This document shows, piece after piece, positions 26,299 through 35,073 of a stretch of 64,000 nt of DNA. Source of the DNA: Devosia beringensis. Lineage in GTDB: Bacteria > Pseudomonadota > Alphaproteobacteria > Rhizobiales > Devosiaceae. The notes under the pieces were generated by a model. That model had not been told where the DNA came from and made no database searches. It worked only from the letters and a program-made list of their open reading frames with translations. The position numbers and the translations under genes are program-made. The stretch is from contig NZ_CP045422.1 in assembly GCF_014926585.1 (NCBI RefSeq), positions 868,001 to 932,000 on the forward strand, read 5' to 3'. The stretch's first letter is position 1; every line of letters starts with the position of its first letter.

Positions 26299-27045
26299 TC
26301 AATAGGTGGTGCGCCCGCCCGACAGGTCAAAGACGCTGGCGGTGGTGAAGCTGTTGTCGCGGCTGACCAGCCAGGCGACCATGGCGGCAGCCTCGTCGAC
26401 CTCGAGGAAGCGGCCGCGCGGAATGCGCACCAGCATGTAGTCGATGAATTCAGGCGTGAGGGTATCGAGGATGCGCGTCTTGGCCGTCGCCGGGGTGATG
26501 GCATTGACGGCGATGTCGAAGCGGGCGAGCTCCTTGCCCAGCGACTTGGTGAGGCCGATGACACCGGCCTTGGCGGCCGAATAGGCCGAGAGGTTGGGAT
26601 TGCCCTCCTTGCCGGCGACCGAGGAGATGTTGACGATGCGGCCATAATTGCGCGCCTTCATCGCGGTGATGACGGCCTTGTTGACGTAGAAGGTGCCGTT
26701 GAGATTGACCTCCACGACGCGGCGCCATTCCTCGGGATCGTAATCCTCAAGGCTTGAATTGGAGCCGGCAATGCCGGCCGAATTGACCAGGATGGAAACC
26801 GGGCCGATATCGCGTTCGACGGCGGCATGGGCGCCGATCAGGCCGGGATAATCGGTGATGTCGACAATCATGGAGGAGGCCGCGGCGCCGAGCGCCACGG
26901 TGGCCTGTGACAGCACATCGGCATTGGAGTCCCAGAGGCTGACCTGGGCGCCACTCTCGATCAGGCGTCTGGCGATGGCAAAGCCGAGGCCCTGGGCGCC
27001 ACCGGTGACCACGGCAACCTGGCCGGCAAGATCGATCTGGTTCAC
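26299..27045 (-). CDS. Short-chain dehydrogenase/reductase, FabG-like
   Basis: A 248-residue classical SDR. The cofactor loop is TGGAQGLGFAIA, followed by NSAGIAG, catalytic Ser in NISSVAG and the YSAAK pair (Tyr and Lys), then ITPATAKTRIL after the active site. It resembles 3-oxoacyl-ACP reductase and sugar-alcohol dehydrogenases, but no partner gene narrows the substrate. An acidic residue after the second strand (SLWDSN) favours NAD over NADP. It stands alone, 150 bp from the glycosyltransferase gene. Confidence 0.88.
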   Translation of the reverse strand: MNQIDLAGQVAVVTGGAQGLGFAIARRLIESGAQVSLWDSNADVLSQATVALGAAASSMIVDITDYPGLIGAHAAVERDIGPVSILVNSAGIAGSNSSLEDYDPEEWRRVVEVNLNGTFYVNKAVITAMKARNYGRIVNISSVAGKEGNPNLSAYSAAKAGVIGLTKSLGKELARFDIAVNAITPATAKTRILDTLTPEFIDYMLVRIPRGRFLEVDEAAAMVAWLVSRDNSFTTASVFDLSGGRTTY

Positions 27046-27195
27046 AGCGCTGCACTTCCCTGGACGGATTGACCCCGTGCAGGATCAGCCAGCGGGCGAC
27101 TCCCTGCACGGGCCCATTGTGAAGCCGCGACCGGCACCGACACAAGGCCCGATCGCGGCGACGTCGAGGGGATGGCCGCGGGTGGCGGCGTCAGC

Positions 27196-28341
27196 CTATT
27201 TCCAGGTGAAGATGCGGGTGACGGCGTAGTTGAAGACCGAGCTCATCAGCGCACCGGCCAGACCGGCAATGAGCGGCGCCGGGCGGGCTTCGTAGATCAT
27301 CGAGGCGATGGATATATTGGCGACGCCGCCCATGGAGCAGACGACGTAAAAGCCCAGCAGGCCGGTCCACAGCTTGAGGCCGTGCAGCTTGCGATCGGCA
27401 TAGGTCAGGGAGTTGTTGAGGAAGAAGTTCCAGGTCATGGCGGTGATGGTGGCCAGGATCTGGGCGACGATGAAGGTTTCGGGCACGACGCTGGTGAAGA
27501 GCCAGAGCACCGACAGATGCACCGCCACGCCGCTGAAGCCGACCAGGGCAAACAGCAGGAAGCTGGTGGGCAAGAGGCCGCCGGTGAGCTTGGACAGGAA
27601 AAGGCCGAGGAACTGCAGCACCACCAGCGGGCTCATCTTGCTTTCGCCGGCCTGGCGCTGGCGGAACACATAGGGCACCTGGGCGATGGCCGGCGGGGTG
27701 CCCTTGCGGGCGGCGGTGACTACCAGATCGAGCAGGATCTTGAAGCCCTCGTCGGAGAGCTGGGGGGCGACATCAACGAAGAGATCGCGGCGCACCATGA
27801 AGAAGCCGCTCATCGGGTCGGCCAGTTCCTGGCCGGCCACCAGGGTGGACAGGCGGGTGGCCAGATTGCTGCCCCACTGGCGGATGGGCGAGAGGCCCTC
27901 CCCCGAGGAGCCTTCGCCGCTATAGCGCGAGCCGACTGCGATATCGGCGCCGGCGCGCACCTTGGCCAGCATGGCCGGCAGAATGGATTCGTCGTGCTGC
28001 AGATCGCCATCCATCACCGCCACGAAGGGGGCATTGGTGGAGAGAATGCCTTCGGCGCAGGCCGAAGACAGGCCGCGCCGGCCCAGGCGCTTGATGCAGC
28101 GGACATTGTCATGCTGGCGGGCCAGGTCCCAGGCGGCATCGGCCGTGCCATCGGGACTATTGTCATCGACAAAGACCAGTTCCCAATCGATGCCTTCCAG
28201 CGCCACGGCGATCCGCTCGACAACGGCGGCCACATTGGCGCGCTCGTTGAAAGTGGGCACGATGACGGCCAGTTCGGGGCTGCGGCCACGGCGGGTGGCA
28301 AGCTGGTCGGGAGACGTCTTGATCAGGCTGTCCATGGTCAT
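27196..28341 (-). CDS. GT2 glycosyltransferase fused to GtrA-like membrane domain
   Basis: A 381-residue protein. Residues 20-250 form a dolichol-phosphate-mannose-synthase-like GT2 domain with VIVPTFNERANV, FVDDNSPDGTAD, VMDGDLQHDESILP and ADPMSGFFMVRR. Residues 255-381 form a GtrA domain with four helices (LLFALVGFSGVAVHLSVLWLF, TWNFFLNNSLTYADR, FNYAVTRIFTW). Such proteins make or flip polyprenyl-phosphate sugars for cell-surface glycosylation. Its start overlaps the stop of opgC by 4 bp, placing it at the end of the glucan operon and suggesting a role in glucan decoration or a related envelope polymer (inference). Confidence 0.9.
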   Translation of the reverse strand: MTMDSLIKTSPDQLATRRGRSPELAVIVPTFNERANVAAVVERIAVALEGIDWELVFVDDNSPDGTADAAWDLARQHDNVRCIKRLGRRGLSSACAEGILSTNAPFVAVMDGDLQHDESILPAMLAKVRAGADIAVGSRYSGEGSSGEGLSPIRQWGSNLATRLSTLVAGQELADPMSGFFMVRRDLFVDVAPQLSDEGFKILLDLVVTAARKGTPPAIAQVPYVFRQRQAGESKMSPLVVLQFLGLFLSKLTGGLLPTSFLLFALVGFSGVAVHLSVLWLFTSVVPETFIVAQILATITAMTWNFFLNNSLTYADRKLHGLKLWTGLLGFYVVCSMGGVANISIASMIYEARPAPLIAGLAGALMSSVFNYAVTRIFTWK

Positions 28342-29585
28342 TTCCTAAGGGCGACATCCGCGCCGGTCCGGGCGGAGATTTTGAGTTGTGCAGTGCGATC
28401 GAGCATCCAGGCCAGGGCCAGCAAAGCCAGCAGCCCTCCGCCCAGGATCAACCCGTCAAACAGAGGATCGGGCTGGCGCGGCGTCTTGACCACCTGCAGG
28501 AACATGCTGATCACCGTGCCGGTGGCGAAGACCGCCAGGCCCTGGCGACCGAGCAGCCGGAAGGGCGCGGCAAAGACCGAACTGGCAACGGCGCGCATGA
28601 CCGGCAGGTGGCCGAAGACATAGAACAGCGCCAAAGCATGCAGCAGGCGCGGCAGGGCCAGGAAGGTCTTGTCGAACCAGGTGATGTAGAAAGGCGCGCC
28701 GATGCTGGAGAACCAGGTCAGGCCGGCGCGACCGAGACCGCCCAGCGGCGGCACCTTGACCCAGAGCAGCACCAGAACGAGGAAGGCGGCAGCCAGGCCG
28801 AACAGCACGCGGTGATAGGGGATGAAGCGCTTGCCGACCTTCATGGCGGCGCCCGAGAGCAGGCCGATCACGAAGAGCAACTGCCAGGAGAAGGGGTTGA
28901 AGAACCAGCCGCCCGAATTGGGGAAGCTGGGAATATTGAAGCGGAACTGGCCGGCCACGACCCAGAGGGTAATCGACAGACCCAGCAGCAGAAAGGGCCG
29001 GCGCAGGCCGATCATGAGCAGCAGCGGCGTCGCCAGCAGCAGCACGGTGTAGAGCGGCAGGATATTGAGATAGCCCAGCTGATGCCCGAGCAGGGGAATG
29101 CCGATCAGAGTGGCCAGGGGCTGGCCATAGATGGCGCGGACATTGTTCTTCTGCATCACCTCGGGCAGGTTGAACCACAGGGCCGCGGCGGCAAAGATGG
29201 CCAGGCACAGCATGGTGATGGTGATGTGCACGAAATAGAGCTGGCGCGCCCGGGCCCAGACCTTGGCCACGGCCAGCCAGAGGGGGCCGGTGCGGAAGCC
29301 ATTGGAATAGGCCAGGCCCGCGGCCATGCCGGACATGAAGACGAAGGCTTCGGCGGCGTCGGAAAAGCCGAAATTGCGGCTGGTAAACGTCTCATAGACG
29401 GTGCCGGGGACGTGGTTGATGAAGATCATCACCAAAGCAATGCCGCGGAACATGTCGAGCCGGAGGTCACGGCCGGCCGGAACGGCAATGCGGTCATTGG
29501 CGACGGGGCGCGGCCGCACGTCGCGCATGGCGCCCGTGCCCAGCAGGCTGGCCGACCGGTCGGTGCGCGGACTAGGCAGGGACAT
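28338..29585 (-). CDS. opgC: OpgC-type acyltransferase for periplasmic glucans
   Basis: A 415-residue inner-membrane protein with about ten helices. The N-terminal RDLRLDMFRGIALVMIFINHVPGT and GFSDAAEAFVFMSGMAAGLAYSNGF stretches are the OpgC signature. In related bacteria OpgC succinylates osmoregulated periplasmic glucans. The start is uncertain: 29585 overlaps opgH by 14 bp, and an internal Met (MRDVRPRP, 29528) is possible. Its place directly after opgG-opgH supports the call. Confidence 0.85.
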   Translation of the reverse strand: MSLPSPRTDRSASLLGTGAMRDVRPRPVANDRIAVPAGRDLRLDMFRGIALVMIFINHVPGTVYETFTSRNFGFSDAAEAFVFMSGMAAGLAYSNGFRTGPLWLAVAKVWARARQLYFVHITITMLCLAIFAAAALWFNLPEVMQKNNVRAIYGQPLATLIGIPLLGHQLGYLNILPLYTVLLLATPLLLMIGLRRPFLLLGLSITLWVVAGQFRFNIPSFPNSGGWFFNPFSWQLLFVIGLLSGAAMKVGKRFIPYHRVLFGLAAAFLVLVLLWVKVPPLGGLGRAGLTWFSSIGAPFYITWFDKTFLALPRLLHALALFYVFGHLPVMRAVASSVFAAPFRLLGRQGLAVFATGTVISMFLQVVKTPRQPDPLFDGLILGGGLLALLALAWMLDRTAQLKISARTGADVALRK

Positions 29586-31338
29586 GGCCGGACACGCTCG
29601 TGGCGGCGAGAACGGCCTGATGTTCCAGGGTCATGTCGCCGGAGGCCCAATGGGCAAGAGTGGCGCGATGCGCGACCAGAACGGGCGACGGCGCCAGTTC
29701 GATCTCGGTGCGGAACAGGATCGGCAGGGCACGGCGCGTGGGATGGGAGGTGGCCGAAATCAGCAGGGGCGCCACCAGAGCGGGCAGCGTGGCCGGCGCG
29801 AGCCAGATAACGGCGGCGGGTGCGAGCGCCATGGTGCCGCCCAAGGCCAGGGCGGCCAGCACGACAATCCACCAGCTGGCCCGCAGCGCATCGACCAGGG
29901 AGACATAGTTCTGCCCGCGACGCGTTGCCGGCCAGCCGCCATCGAGCCCCAGCAGGACCTGGGCAACGGCGCGGCTCTGCAGCAGCAGCATGGTGGGGGC
30001 GAGAAGGGTCGAGAGCACGATTTCGCCCAGCACCGATACCAGCGCGACCAAGGTGCCGCCAAAACGGCGATTGTGGCCATCGAACATGCCGCGCAGCAGG
30101 ATCAGCACCTTGGGCAGGACGAGCGTGACGGCGACGGCAACGCCGAGCATCCAGACCGGGACCGGGGCCGGGCCGAAGCCGGCAAAGAGCCTGGGCCAGT
30201 CGGGAACGACGGCGGCCACGATGCTGGTGGCCAGCAGGACCAGCCAGAGCGGAGAGGCCAGATAGGCCATCATGCCACGAATGAAGGTGAAGCGGCTCCA
30301 CCATTTGAGGCCCGGCGCCGCCAGCAGGCGGCCATGCTGCAGGTTGCCCTGGCACCAACGGCGATCGCGCTTGGCATATTCGATGATGTTCTCGGGGCCC
30401 TCTTCATAGGAGCCCGGCATGCCGGGATCGACCTGCACCTTCCAGCCGGCGCGCGACAGCAGGGCTGCCTCGACATAGTCATGGCTGAGGATGTGGCCGC
30501 CAAAGGGCGGGGTGCCGGAGAGTTCGGGCAGGCCGCAACTGGCGGCGAAGGCGCGGACGCGCACCATGGCATTGTGCCCCCAATAGGGGCCTTCGTCGCC
30601 CTGCATGAGCGCGGCGCCGCGAGCAAAGGTGGGCGAGAGGTAAGCGGCGGCAAACTGGATGGAGCGGCCAAACAGGGTGCGGGCATTGATGATATGGGGC
30701 ACGGTCTGCAACAGGCCCAACTGGGGATCGCGTTCCATGCGGCGCGCCATGGCTACGATGGTCGAGCCTTCCATCAGGCTGTCGGCATCCAGGATCAGCG
30801 CATATTCATAGGCCGCGCCGGAGTGGGTGATGAAATCCTCGACATTGCCGGCCTTGCGCCCGACATTGCGCTCGCGCCGACGGTAAAAGATGCGGCCGGC
30901 GCTCTGGGGTTCCTGCAGCAGCCGCTCAAACCACACGGCCTCCTGCGCCACGCTTTCCATGGCCTGGGAGTCCGAGAGGATGGCAAAATGGAAGCGGTCG
31001 GCGACGCCTTCGGCGATCAGGCTGCGGTTCATGGCCGCGATGCGCGCGAAGGTGACCATGGCATCTTCGTTATAGATGGGCACCAGGATGACCGTGGCGC
31101 CCGTCGCGGCAGGGCCGGTTTCGGGCTCACGCCGGCGGGTGGCGAACACGCCCATTACGGCAGCCGCACTGCCCCATACGAGCCAGAAGCCGCTGAAAGC
31201 GACGAGCAGGGTGCGGATGATGTCGAGCAGGCTGATGCTGCCCTCGCCGGAAAAGCGCAGGAACAGGTAGCTGCCACCAAGGCTAAGCGCCAAGGTGATC
31301 AGCAAAGCCGACCATCGGAACAAGACTGACCTACGCAT
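29572..31338 (-). CDS. opgH: Glucans biosynthesis glucosyltransferase OpgH (MdoH)
   Basis: A 588-residue inner-membrane GT2 enzyme that polymerises beta-glucan from UDP-glucose and passes it to the periplasm. Two N-terminal helices precede the catalytic domain: LVPIYNEDAMVTFARI, LDADSLMEG (D,D), GHNAMVRVRAFA, HDYVEAALLSRAGWKV and RDRRWCQGNLQH (the Q/RxxRW-type motif); several helices follow. The frame continues upstream without shift through one TGA (31357-31359) into a 45-codon segment resembling an OpgH N-terminus. The ATG at 31338 is taken as the start; TTG at 31356 would add six residues. The catalytic part is intact. Confidence 0.9.
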   Translation of the reverse strand: MRRSVLFRWSALLITLALSLGGSYLFLRFSGEGSISLLDIIRTLLVAFSGFWLVWGSAAAVMGVFATRRREPETGPAATGATVILVPIYNEDAMVTFARIAAMNRSLIAEGVADRFHFAILSDSQAMESVAQEAVWFERLLQEPQSAGRIFYRRRERNVGRKAGNVEDFITHSGAAYEYALILDADSLMEGSTIVAMARRMERDPQLGLLQTVPHIINARTLFGRSIQFAAAYLSPTFARGAALMQGDEGPYWGHNAMVRVRAFAASCGLPELSGTPPFGGHILSHDYVEAALLSRAGWKVQVDPGMPGSYEEGPENIIEYAKRDRRWCQGNLQHGRLLAAPGLKWWSRFTFIRGMMAYLASPLWLVLLATSIVAAVVPDWPRLFAGFGPAPVPVWMLGVAVAVTLVLPKVLILLRGMFDGHNRRFGGTLVALVSVLGEIVLSTLLAPTMLLLQSRAVAQVLLGLDGGWPATRRGQNYVSLVDALRASWWIVVLAALALGGTMALAPAAVIWLAPATLPALVAPLLISATSHPTRRALPILFRTEIELAPSPVLVAHRATLAHWASGDMTLEHQAVLAATSVSGHVPA

Positions 31339-31356
31339 CACTGGATCTGGTCTCAA

Positions 31357-31494
31357 TCACCGGCCGGTGAAAGCCATGAAGGTGTCACGCAGGGTGCGGA
31401 TCAGCGAGCGCCGGTACTGCAACTGCTGCTTGGGCATGTCGAGAGGCGCGTCCGGAAGGGCGTTGGCGAACGTGAATTCTGCGGAATACTTCAT
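31357..31494 (-). CDS. 45-codon segment ahead of opgH, in the same frame
   Basis: A small frame starting with an ATG that overlaps the opgG stop (ATGA). It encodes MKYSAEFTFANALPDAPLDM and continues PKQQLQYRRSLIRTLRDTFMAFTGR, then TGA. The codon after that TGA (TTG, 31356) opens the opgH frame, so one stop codon separates the two. The ALPDAPLDMPKQQL segment looks like the N-terminal tail of alphaproteobacterial OpgH proteins. It is either a cut-off N-terminus caused by a nonsense change (for example CGA to TGA) or a genuine coupled leader peptide. Confidence 0.6.
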   Translation of the reverse strand: MKYSAEFTFANALPDAPLDMPKQQLQYRRSLIRTLRDTFMAFTGR

Positions 31495-33086
31495 GCGGCA
31501 GGCCTCCACTGGTAAAGCCAGGTTTCCGTGAGCGTCTTACCCAAACCGACCAGATAGGCCTTCAGTTCCAGTGCCGCGCCGTCATTGACCTCGACATCCA
31601 TCACCAGACGCCAGGCGCCATTGGCCTCAACCCGGAACAGGACCGTGTCGCGCACCACGCCGCCGCTGACGGTGGTGAGCACATCGATCGGGGTATCTTC
31701 GTCAAAGCCGGCAATCTCGCCGCCCTTGAAATCAATAACGAATTTGCGCAGATCGTGTTCGTTCAACACGCCGGACACGCCGCCGGCACCGGCGCGTGTC
31801 TCCATGACGTAGGCCGTTTCCGCATTCTCGTCCGGATTGAGATCACCCCAGATCAGGCGATAGGCGAATTCGCGGCTCTGGCCGGCCAGAACGGGCTCGG
31901 CCGGGACCCAGAAGGCGCCGATATTGTCGTCGGCCTCGATCTTGGCGGGCATCTCGATGAGCCGGACCATGCCCTGCCCCCAGTTGCCCAGCGGCTCGAC
32001 GCGCAGGGAGGGCCGGCGTTCGTAATGGGCGCCGGCATCCTGATAGGTCTCGAAGTCGCGGCCGCGCTGATAGAGGCCGAAGGCGCGCGGGTTGTTTTCC
32101 CAGAGATAGGAATTGCCCAGGGTCTCGCCATTGTTGAGGGCGCGCCACATGACTTCGCCGCTTTCGCGCTCGATCAGCAGGCCGTTGCTGTCATGCACCT
32201 GGGGGCGATAGTCATCAAAGCCGCCGCGATTGGCTTCGGCGTAAAGGAACATCGAGGTCAGCGGGGCGACGCCGAGCTCCTGCACATCGCTACGGAAATA
32301 GAGCCGCGCGGTGACGTCCATCGTGGTTTCCTGCGCGGCATCGCTGGCCGGGGTGATGACGAAGCGATAGGCGCCCGTCACGCTCTGGCTGTCGAGCGCG
32401 GCATAGATGGTGAGCGGCCCGGCGGCGGTGGGCTTTTCGACATAGAATTCGGTGAAGATCGGGAATTCCTCGGGCAGGCTGACCCAGGAATTGATCACCA
32501 GGCCGCGGGCGCTGAGGCCATAAATGTTGTCGCGGCCGAGCGAGCGGAAATAGCTGGCACCCAGAAAGGTTACCAATTCGTCAAAGGCCTCGGGGCGATT
32601 GAGCGGATAATTGATGCGCAGGCCCGCCACGCCGGGGAAAGGATTGGCAAGGGCGCCCGCTTCCACCGCATTGTCATGATACTGAAAATCGCGTGGGTTA
32701 AAGTCGACCGGCCGGGCCGTGCCCGCCTCGATCTCGAACACCTTGACGGGATCGTTGAACAGCCAGCCGAGATGGAAGGCCTGCAGCCGATAGCCCAGAT
32801 CGTCGGCGGCCCATTTGCTGGCCTCGGGGCGATACTGGATGCGGCGATAGGCGTCATAGTCGAGATCGTGCAGCGGATCGGGAATGACCACGCTCACCGG
32901 CGCATAGGCCGTGCCGGCCATGGCCTGCATCCGCGCGCTGAAGCTGTCGAAATCAAAGGTAAAGGTGGCCGCTTCCTGGGCCATAACCGGCTGTGTCATG
33001 GCCGTGGTCGACAAGAGCAGCAGCGATGCGCCGATGCCCTTGAGGACAGTGCGGCGGTTATGGGGGGAATTTAGGAGACGCTTCAC
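31491..33086 (-). CDS. opgG: Periplasmic glucan biosynthesis protein OpgG/OpgD
   Basis: A 531-residue periplasmic protein required for osmoregulated glucan branching or export. The N-terminus has a twin-arginine signal (NRRTVLKGIGASLLLLSTTAMTQPVMAQ), which is typical of the OpgD branch; OpgG itself usually has a Sec signal, so either name may apply. The mature part begins FDFDSFSARMQAMAGTAYAP and includes RIQYRPEASKW, FHLGWLF, FLGASYFRSLGRDNIYGLSARGL, EEFPIFTEFYVEKP and WWRALNN-like ESGEVMWRALNNGE. It is the first gene of the operon, with divergent promoters toward the 33270 gene. Confidence 0.92.
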   Translation of the reverse strand: MKRLLNSPHNRRTVLKGIGASLLLLSTTAMTQPVMAQEAATFTFDFDSFSARMQAMAGTAYAPVSVVIPDPLHDLDYDAYRRIQYRPEASKWAADDLGYRLQAFHLGWLFNDPVKVFEIEAGTARPVDFNPRDFQYHDNAVEAGALANPFPGVAGLRINYPLNRPEAFDELVTFLGASYFRSLGRDNIYGLSARGLVINSWVSLPEEFPIFTEFYVEKPTAAGPLTIYAALDSQSVTGAYRFVITPASDAAQETTMDVTARLYFRSDVQELGVAPLTSMFLYAEANRGGFDDYRPQVHDSNGLLIERESGEVMWRALNNGETLGNSYLWENNPRAFGLYQRGRDFETYQDAGAHYERRPSLRVEPLGNWGQGMVRLIEMPAKIEADDNIGAFWVPAEPVLAGQSREFAYRLIWGDLNPDENAETAYVMETRAGAGGVSGVLNEHDLRKFVIDFKGGEIAGFDEDTPIDVLTTVSGGVVRDTVLFRVEANGAWRLVMDVEVNDGAALELKAYLVGLGKTLTETWLYQWRPAA

Positions 33087-33269
33087 CTGGTACCTGCAAG
33101 TCTATAGCCACCATAACGCGGCAGCGTTGCTTCGGTAGGGCTTCCAACGGCTCTGTAGTGAAAAAGTTGATGCATGCGTCCTATGCGTCCAGTGCATGGT
33201 TTGACCCGCAACGGCGGGACGGCGGGCGTGTTACTGCACCAGCCCGATGAGACGGCCCCGAGAAAGCTA

Positions 33270-34433
33270 ATGATGACGTCGCTTGAACCCGCACAGCGGC
33301 AGCAAAAACCGGGCCATCATCTGGTACTCCTGCTGATCCCATTGGGCTTCGCCCTATTGGGATTGTTGATCCGGTACCTGGCCTATGTGCAGACTGTTGA
33401 TGGCGCATCTATGGCCGGATTTGTCAGCGGCATGTGCCGGTGGGATTGCGGCTGGTATGTGCGGATCGCCGAACAGGGCTATGATCCATTTCCGGTGCCC
33501 AGCATGGTCAATGCCGGCAACTGGGCGTTCTTTCCGCTGTTTCCGATGCTGGTGGGTGCCCTGCGCATACTGACCGGCCTGCCCACCATGGTGGTGGCGA
33601 CGGCTACCTCACTGGTGCTTACTATTGCCGCCGTGCGCGTCGCCTGGCCGCTGCTGGGCAAGGACATGCGGGCCTATATGCTGTTCAGCGCCTTCCTGCT
33701 GGCGGGACCGTTTTCGATCTATTTCACCACCTTCTACAGCGAAGCGGCGTTCATGCTGCTGACCGCCTGCGTGTTTGCGGCGCTGCTGCGGGGCAATTAC
33801 CTGCTGGCCGGCATCTTCGCCGCCCTGGTGTCGGGCTCGCGCATCGTGGGCGTATTCGTCGTGCTGGCCATCGTGCTGCAGGCCTGGCTGGACCATCGCG
33901 AGCGCGGCGGCAAGCTGATCGACTTCGTACCGGCGGTGTTGCAGCGGCCAGACGTGCTGGTGGCCATCTTCATCGCGCCGCTGGGGCTGTTTGCCTATAT
34001 GGCCTATCTGCACTGGCAGATCGGCGACGCGCTGGCCTTCAGCCATGTGCAGCGCGCGTGGGGCCGCGCCACCGGCAATCCGCTGGGCTATCTGTGGAAC
34101 GGGCTGACCAGCTTCCGCGGGGACAGCTGGATGCCCAGCGTCGCCCAACAATTGAGCGTCGCCTGGCTGGTCGGCATGGCCATGGTGGTCGTGATGGCGG
34201 TGCGTCGCCAGTTTGCCGCCGCGCTGTTCTGCCTGATCTGCCTGGGCCTGCCGCTGTTTGCCGGACTCGCCTCGATGCTGCGCTTCGTGGTCGGGCTGGC
34301 GCCGGTGAGCGTGACGGCAATGAGCCTGCTCGCCCGCCGGCCATGGCTGGCCTATGTGGGCCTGGCCGTCATCGTGGTCGGCGGCTATTTCGGCGCGGTC
34401 GGCTGGCTTACCGGAGTGCTGACCCTTGTCTGA
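33270..34433 (+). CDS. GT-C type mannosyltransferase-like membrane protein (PIG-V family)
   Basis: A 387-residue protein with roughly ten helices. After the first helix comes CRWDCGWYVRIAEQGYDPFP, the catalytic-loop motif of PIG-V-like lipid-linked sugar transferases, then NWAFFPLFPML and FTTFYSEAAFMLLTACVFAALLRG. Such enzymes use polyprenyl-phosphate sugars as donors on the periplasmic side. The GT2-GtrA protein 5 kb away could supply such a donor (inference). Start ATG at 33270 or 33273. The stop overlaps the next gene by 8 bp. Confidence 0.82.
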   Translation: MMTSLEPAQRQQKPGHHLVLLLIPLGFALLGLLIRYLAYVQTVDGASMAGFVSGMCRWDCGWYVRIAEQGYDPFPVPSMVNAGNWAFFPLFPMLVGALRILTGLPTMVVATATSLVLTIAAVRVAWPLLGKDMRAYMLFSAFLLAGPFSIYFTTFYSEAAFMLLTACVFAALLRGNYLLAGIFAALVSGSRIVGVFVVLAIVLQAWLDHRERGGKLIDFVPAVLQRPDVLVAIFIAPLGLFAYMAYLHWQIGDALAFSHVQRAWGRATGNPLGYLWNGLTSFRGDSWMPSVAQQLSVAWLVGMAMVVVMAVRRQFAAALFCLICLGLPLFAGLASMLRFVVGLAPVSVTAMSLLARRPWLAYVGLAVIVVGGYFGAVGWLTGVLTLV

Positions 34434-35058
34434 GACCACCCTGACCAACAAGCCGCTCCGCCTGGCCGCCTATGGTGTGGTCGCGCTGGCCATTGCCTTC
34501 GAGCTGATCGTCGTCTGGTGGATGCTGCATCCGCAGGTGCCGGCGGACTATCGCGCCTATTACATCGACAAGAGCACCACCTGCCTCAACCAGCCGGTAT
34601 CGGGGGACTATGTGCTGGGCAGCACGGTGTCGTTCCTGAGCGAGGGCAATGAGCAGGCCAAGCCGCTGCGGGTGTGCGGCTGGACCGGGCCGGCCGGCGA
34701 CGGCACGCATGCGGTGGGGCAGACCTCGCGGCTGCGCTTTGCCCTGGCGCCGGACACGACCGGGCCGCTGACGCTGGCACTGGACATGGTGGCGGTCGCG
34801 CGCGAGGGCTATCCGTCGCAGCGGGTGGCGATCAGCGTCAATGGGACCACGCTGGACACGGTGACGGTGCTGGCCGGGGTGCAGCTGGCCGTCGAGATCA
34901 ACATCCCCGGCGATGTCGTTGCCGCGCATGAAGGAAGCCTCGAGCTGATGCTGGATTATCCCGACGCCATCGCCATGTCGCCCAGCGACAGCAATACGCG
35001 GATGCGCTCGATCAAGCTGCTGTCGGCGCGGCTGGCCAGTGCGACAACGCAGCCCTAG
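34426..35058 (+). CDS. Membrane-anchored periplasmic protein, unknown function
   Basis: A 210-residue protein starting from TTG at 34426, overlapping the upstream gene. One N-terminal helix (LAAYGVVALAIAFELIVVWWML) anchors a domain rich in beta-strands with two cysteines (TTCLNQ and RVCGWTG). The LRFALAPDTTGPLTLALDMVAVAREGYPSQRVAISVNGTTLDTVTV stretch looks like a carbohydrate-binding-like beta-sandwich. Overlap with the glycosyltransferase implies they work together. No family was recognised. Confidence 0.7.
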   Translation: MSETTLTNKPLRLAAYGVVALAIAFELIVVWWMLHPQVPADYRAYYIDKSTTCLNQPVSGDYVLGSTVSFLSEGNEQAKPLRVCGWTGPAGDGTHAVGQTSRLRFALAPDTTGPLTLALDMVAVAREGYPSQRVAISVNGTTLDTVTVLAGVQLAVEINIPGDVVAAHEGSLELMLDYPDAIAMSPSDSNTRMRSIKLLSARLASATTQP

Positions 35059-35073
35059 CCGACCGGTTGCGGC

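Noticed and set aside
29401-31329. 642-codon plus-strand frame opposite opgH/opgC
   Set aside because: Low-complexity Gly/Gln/Asp-rich translation opposite two real genes; no ribosome-binding site or family.
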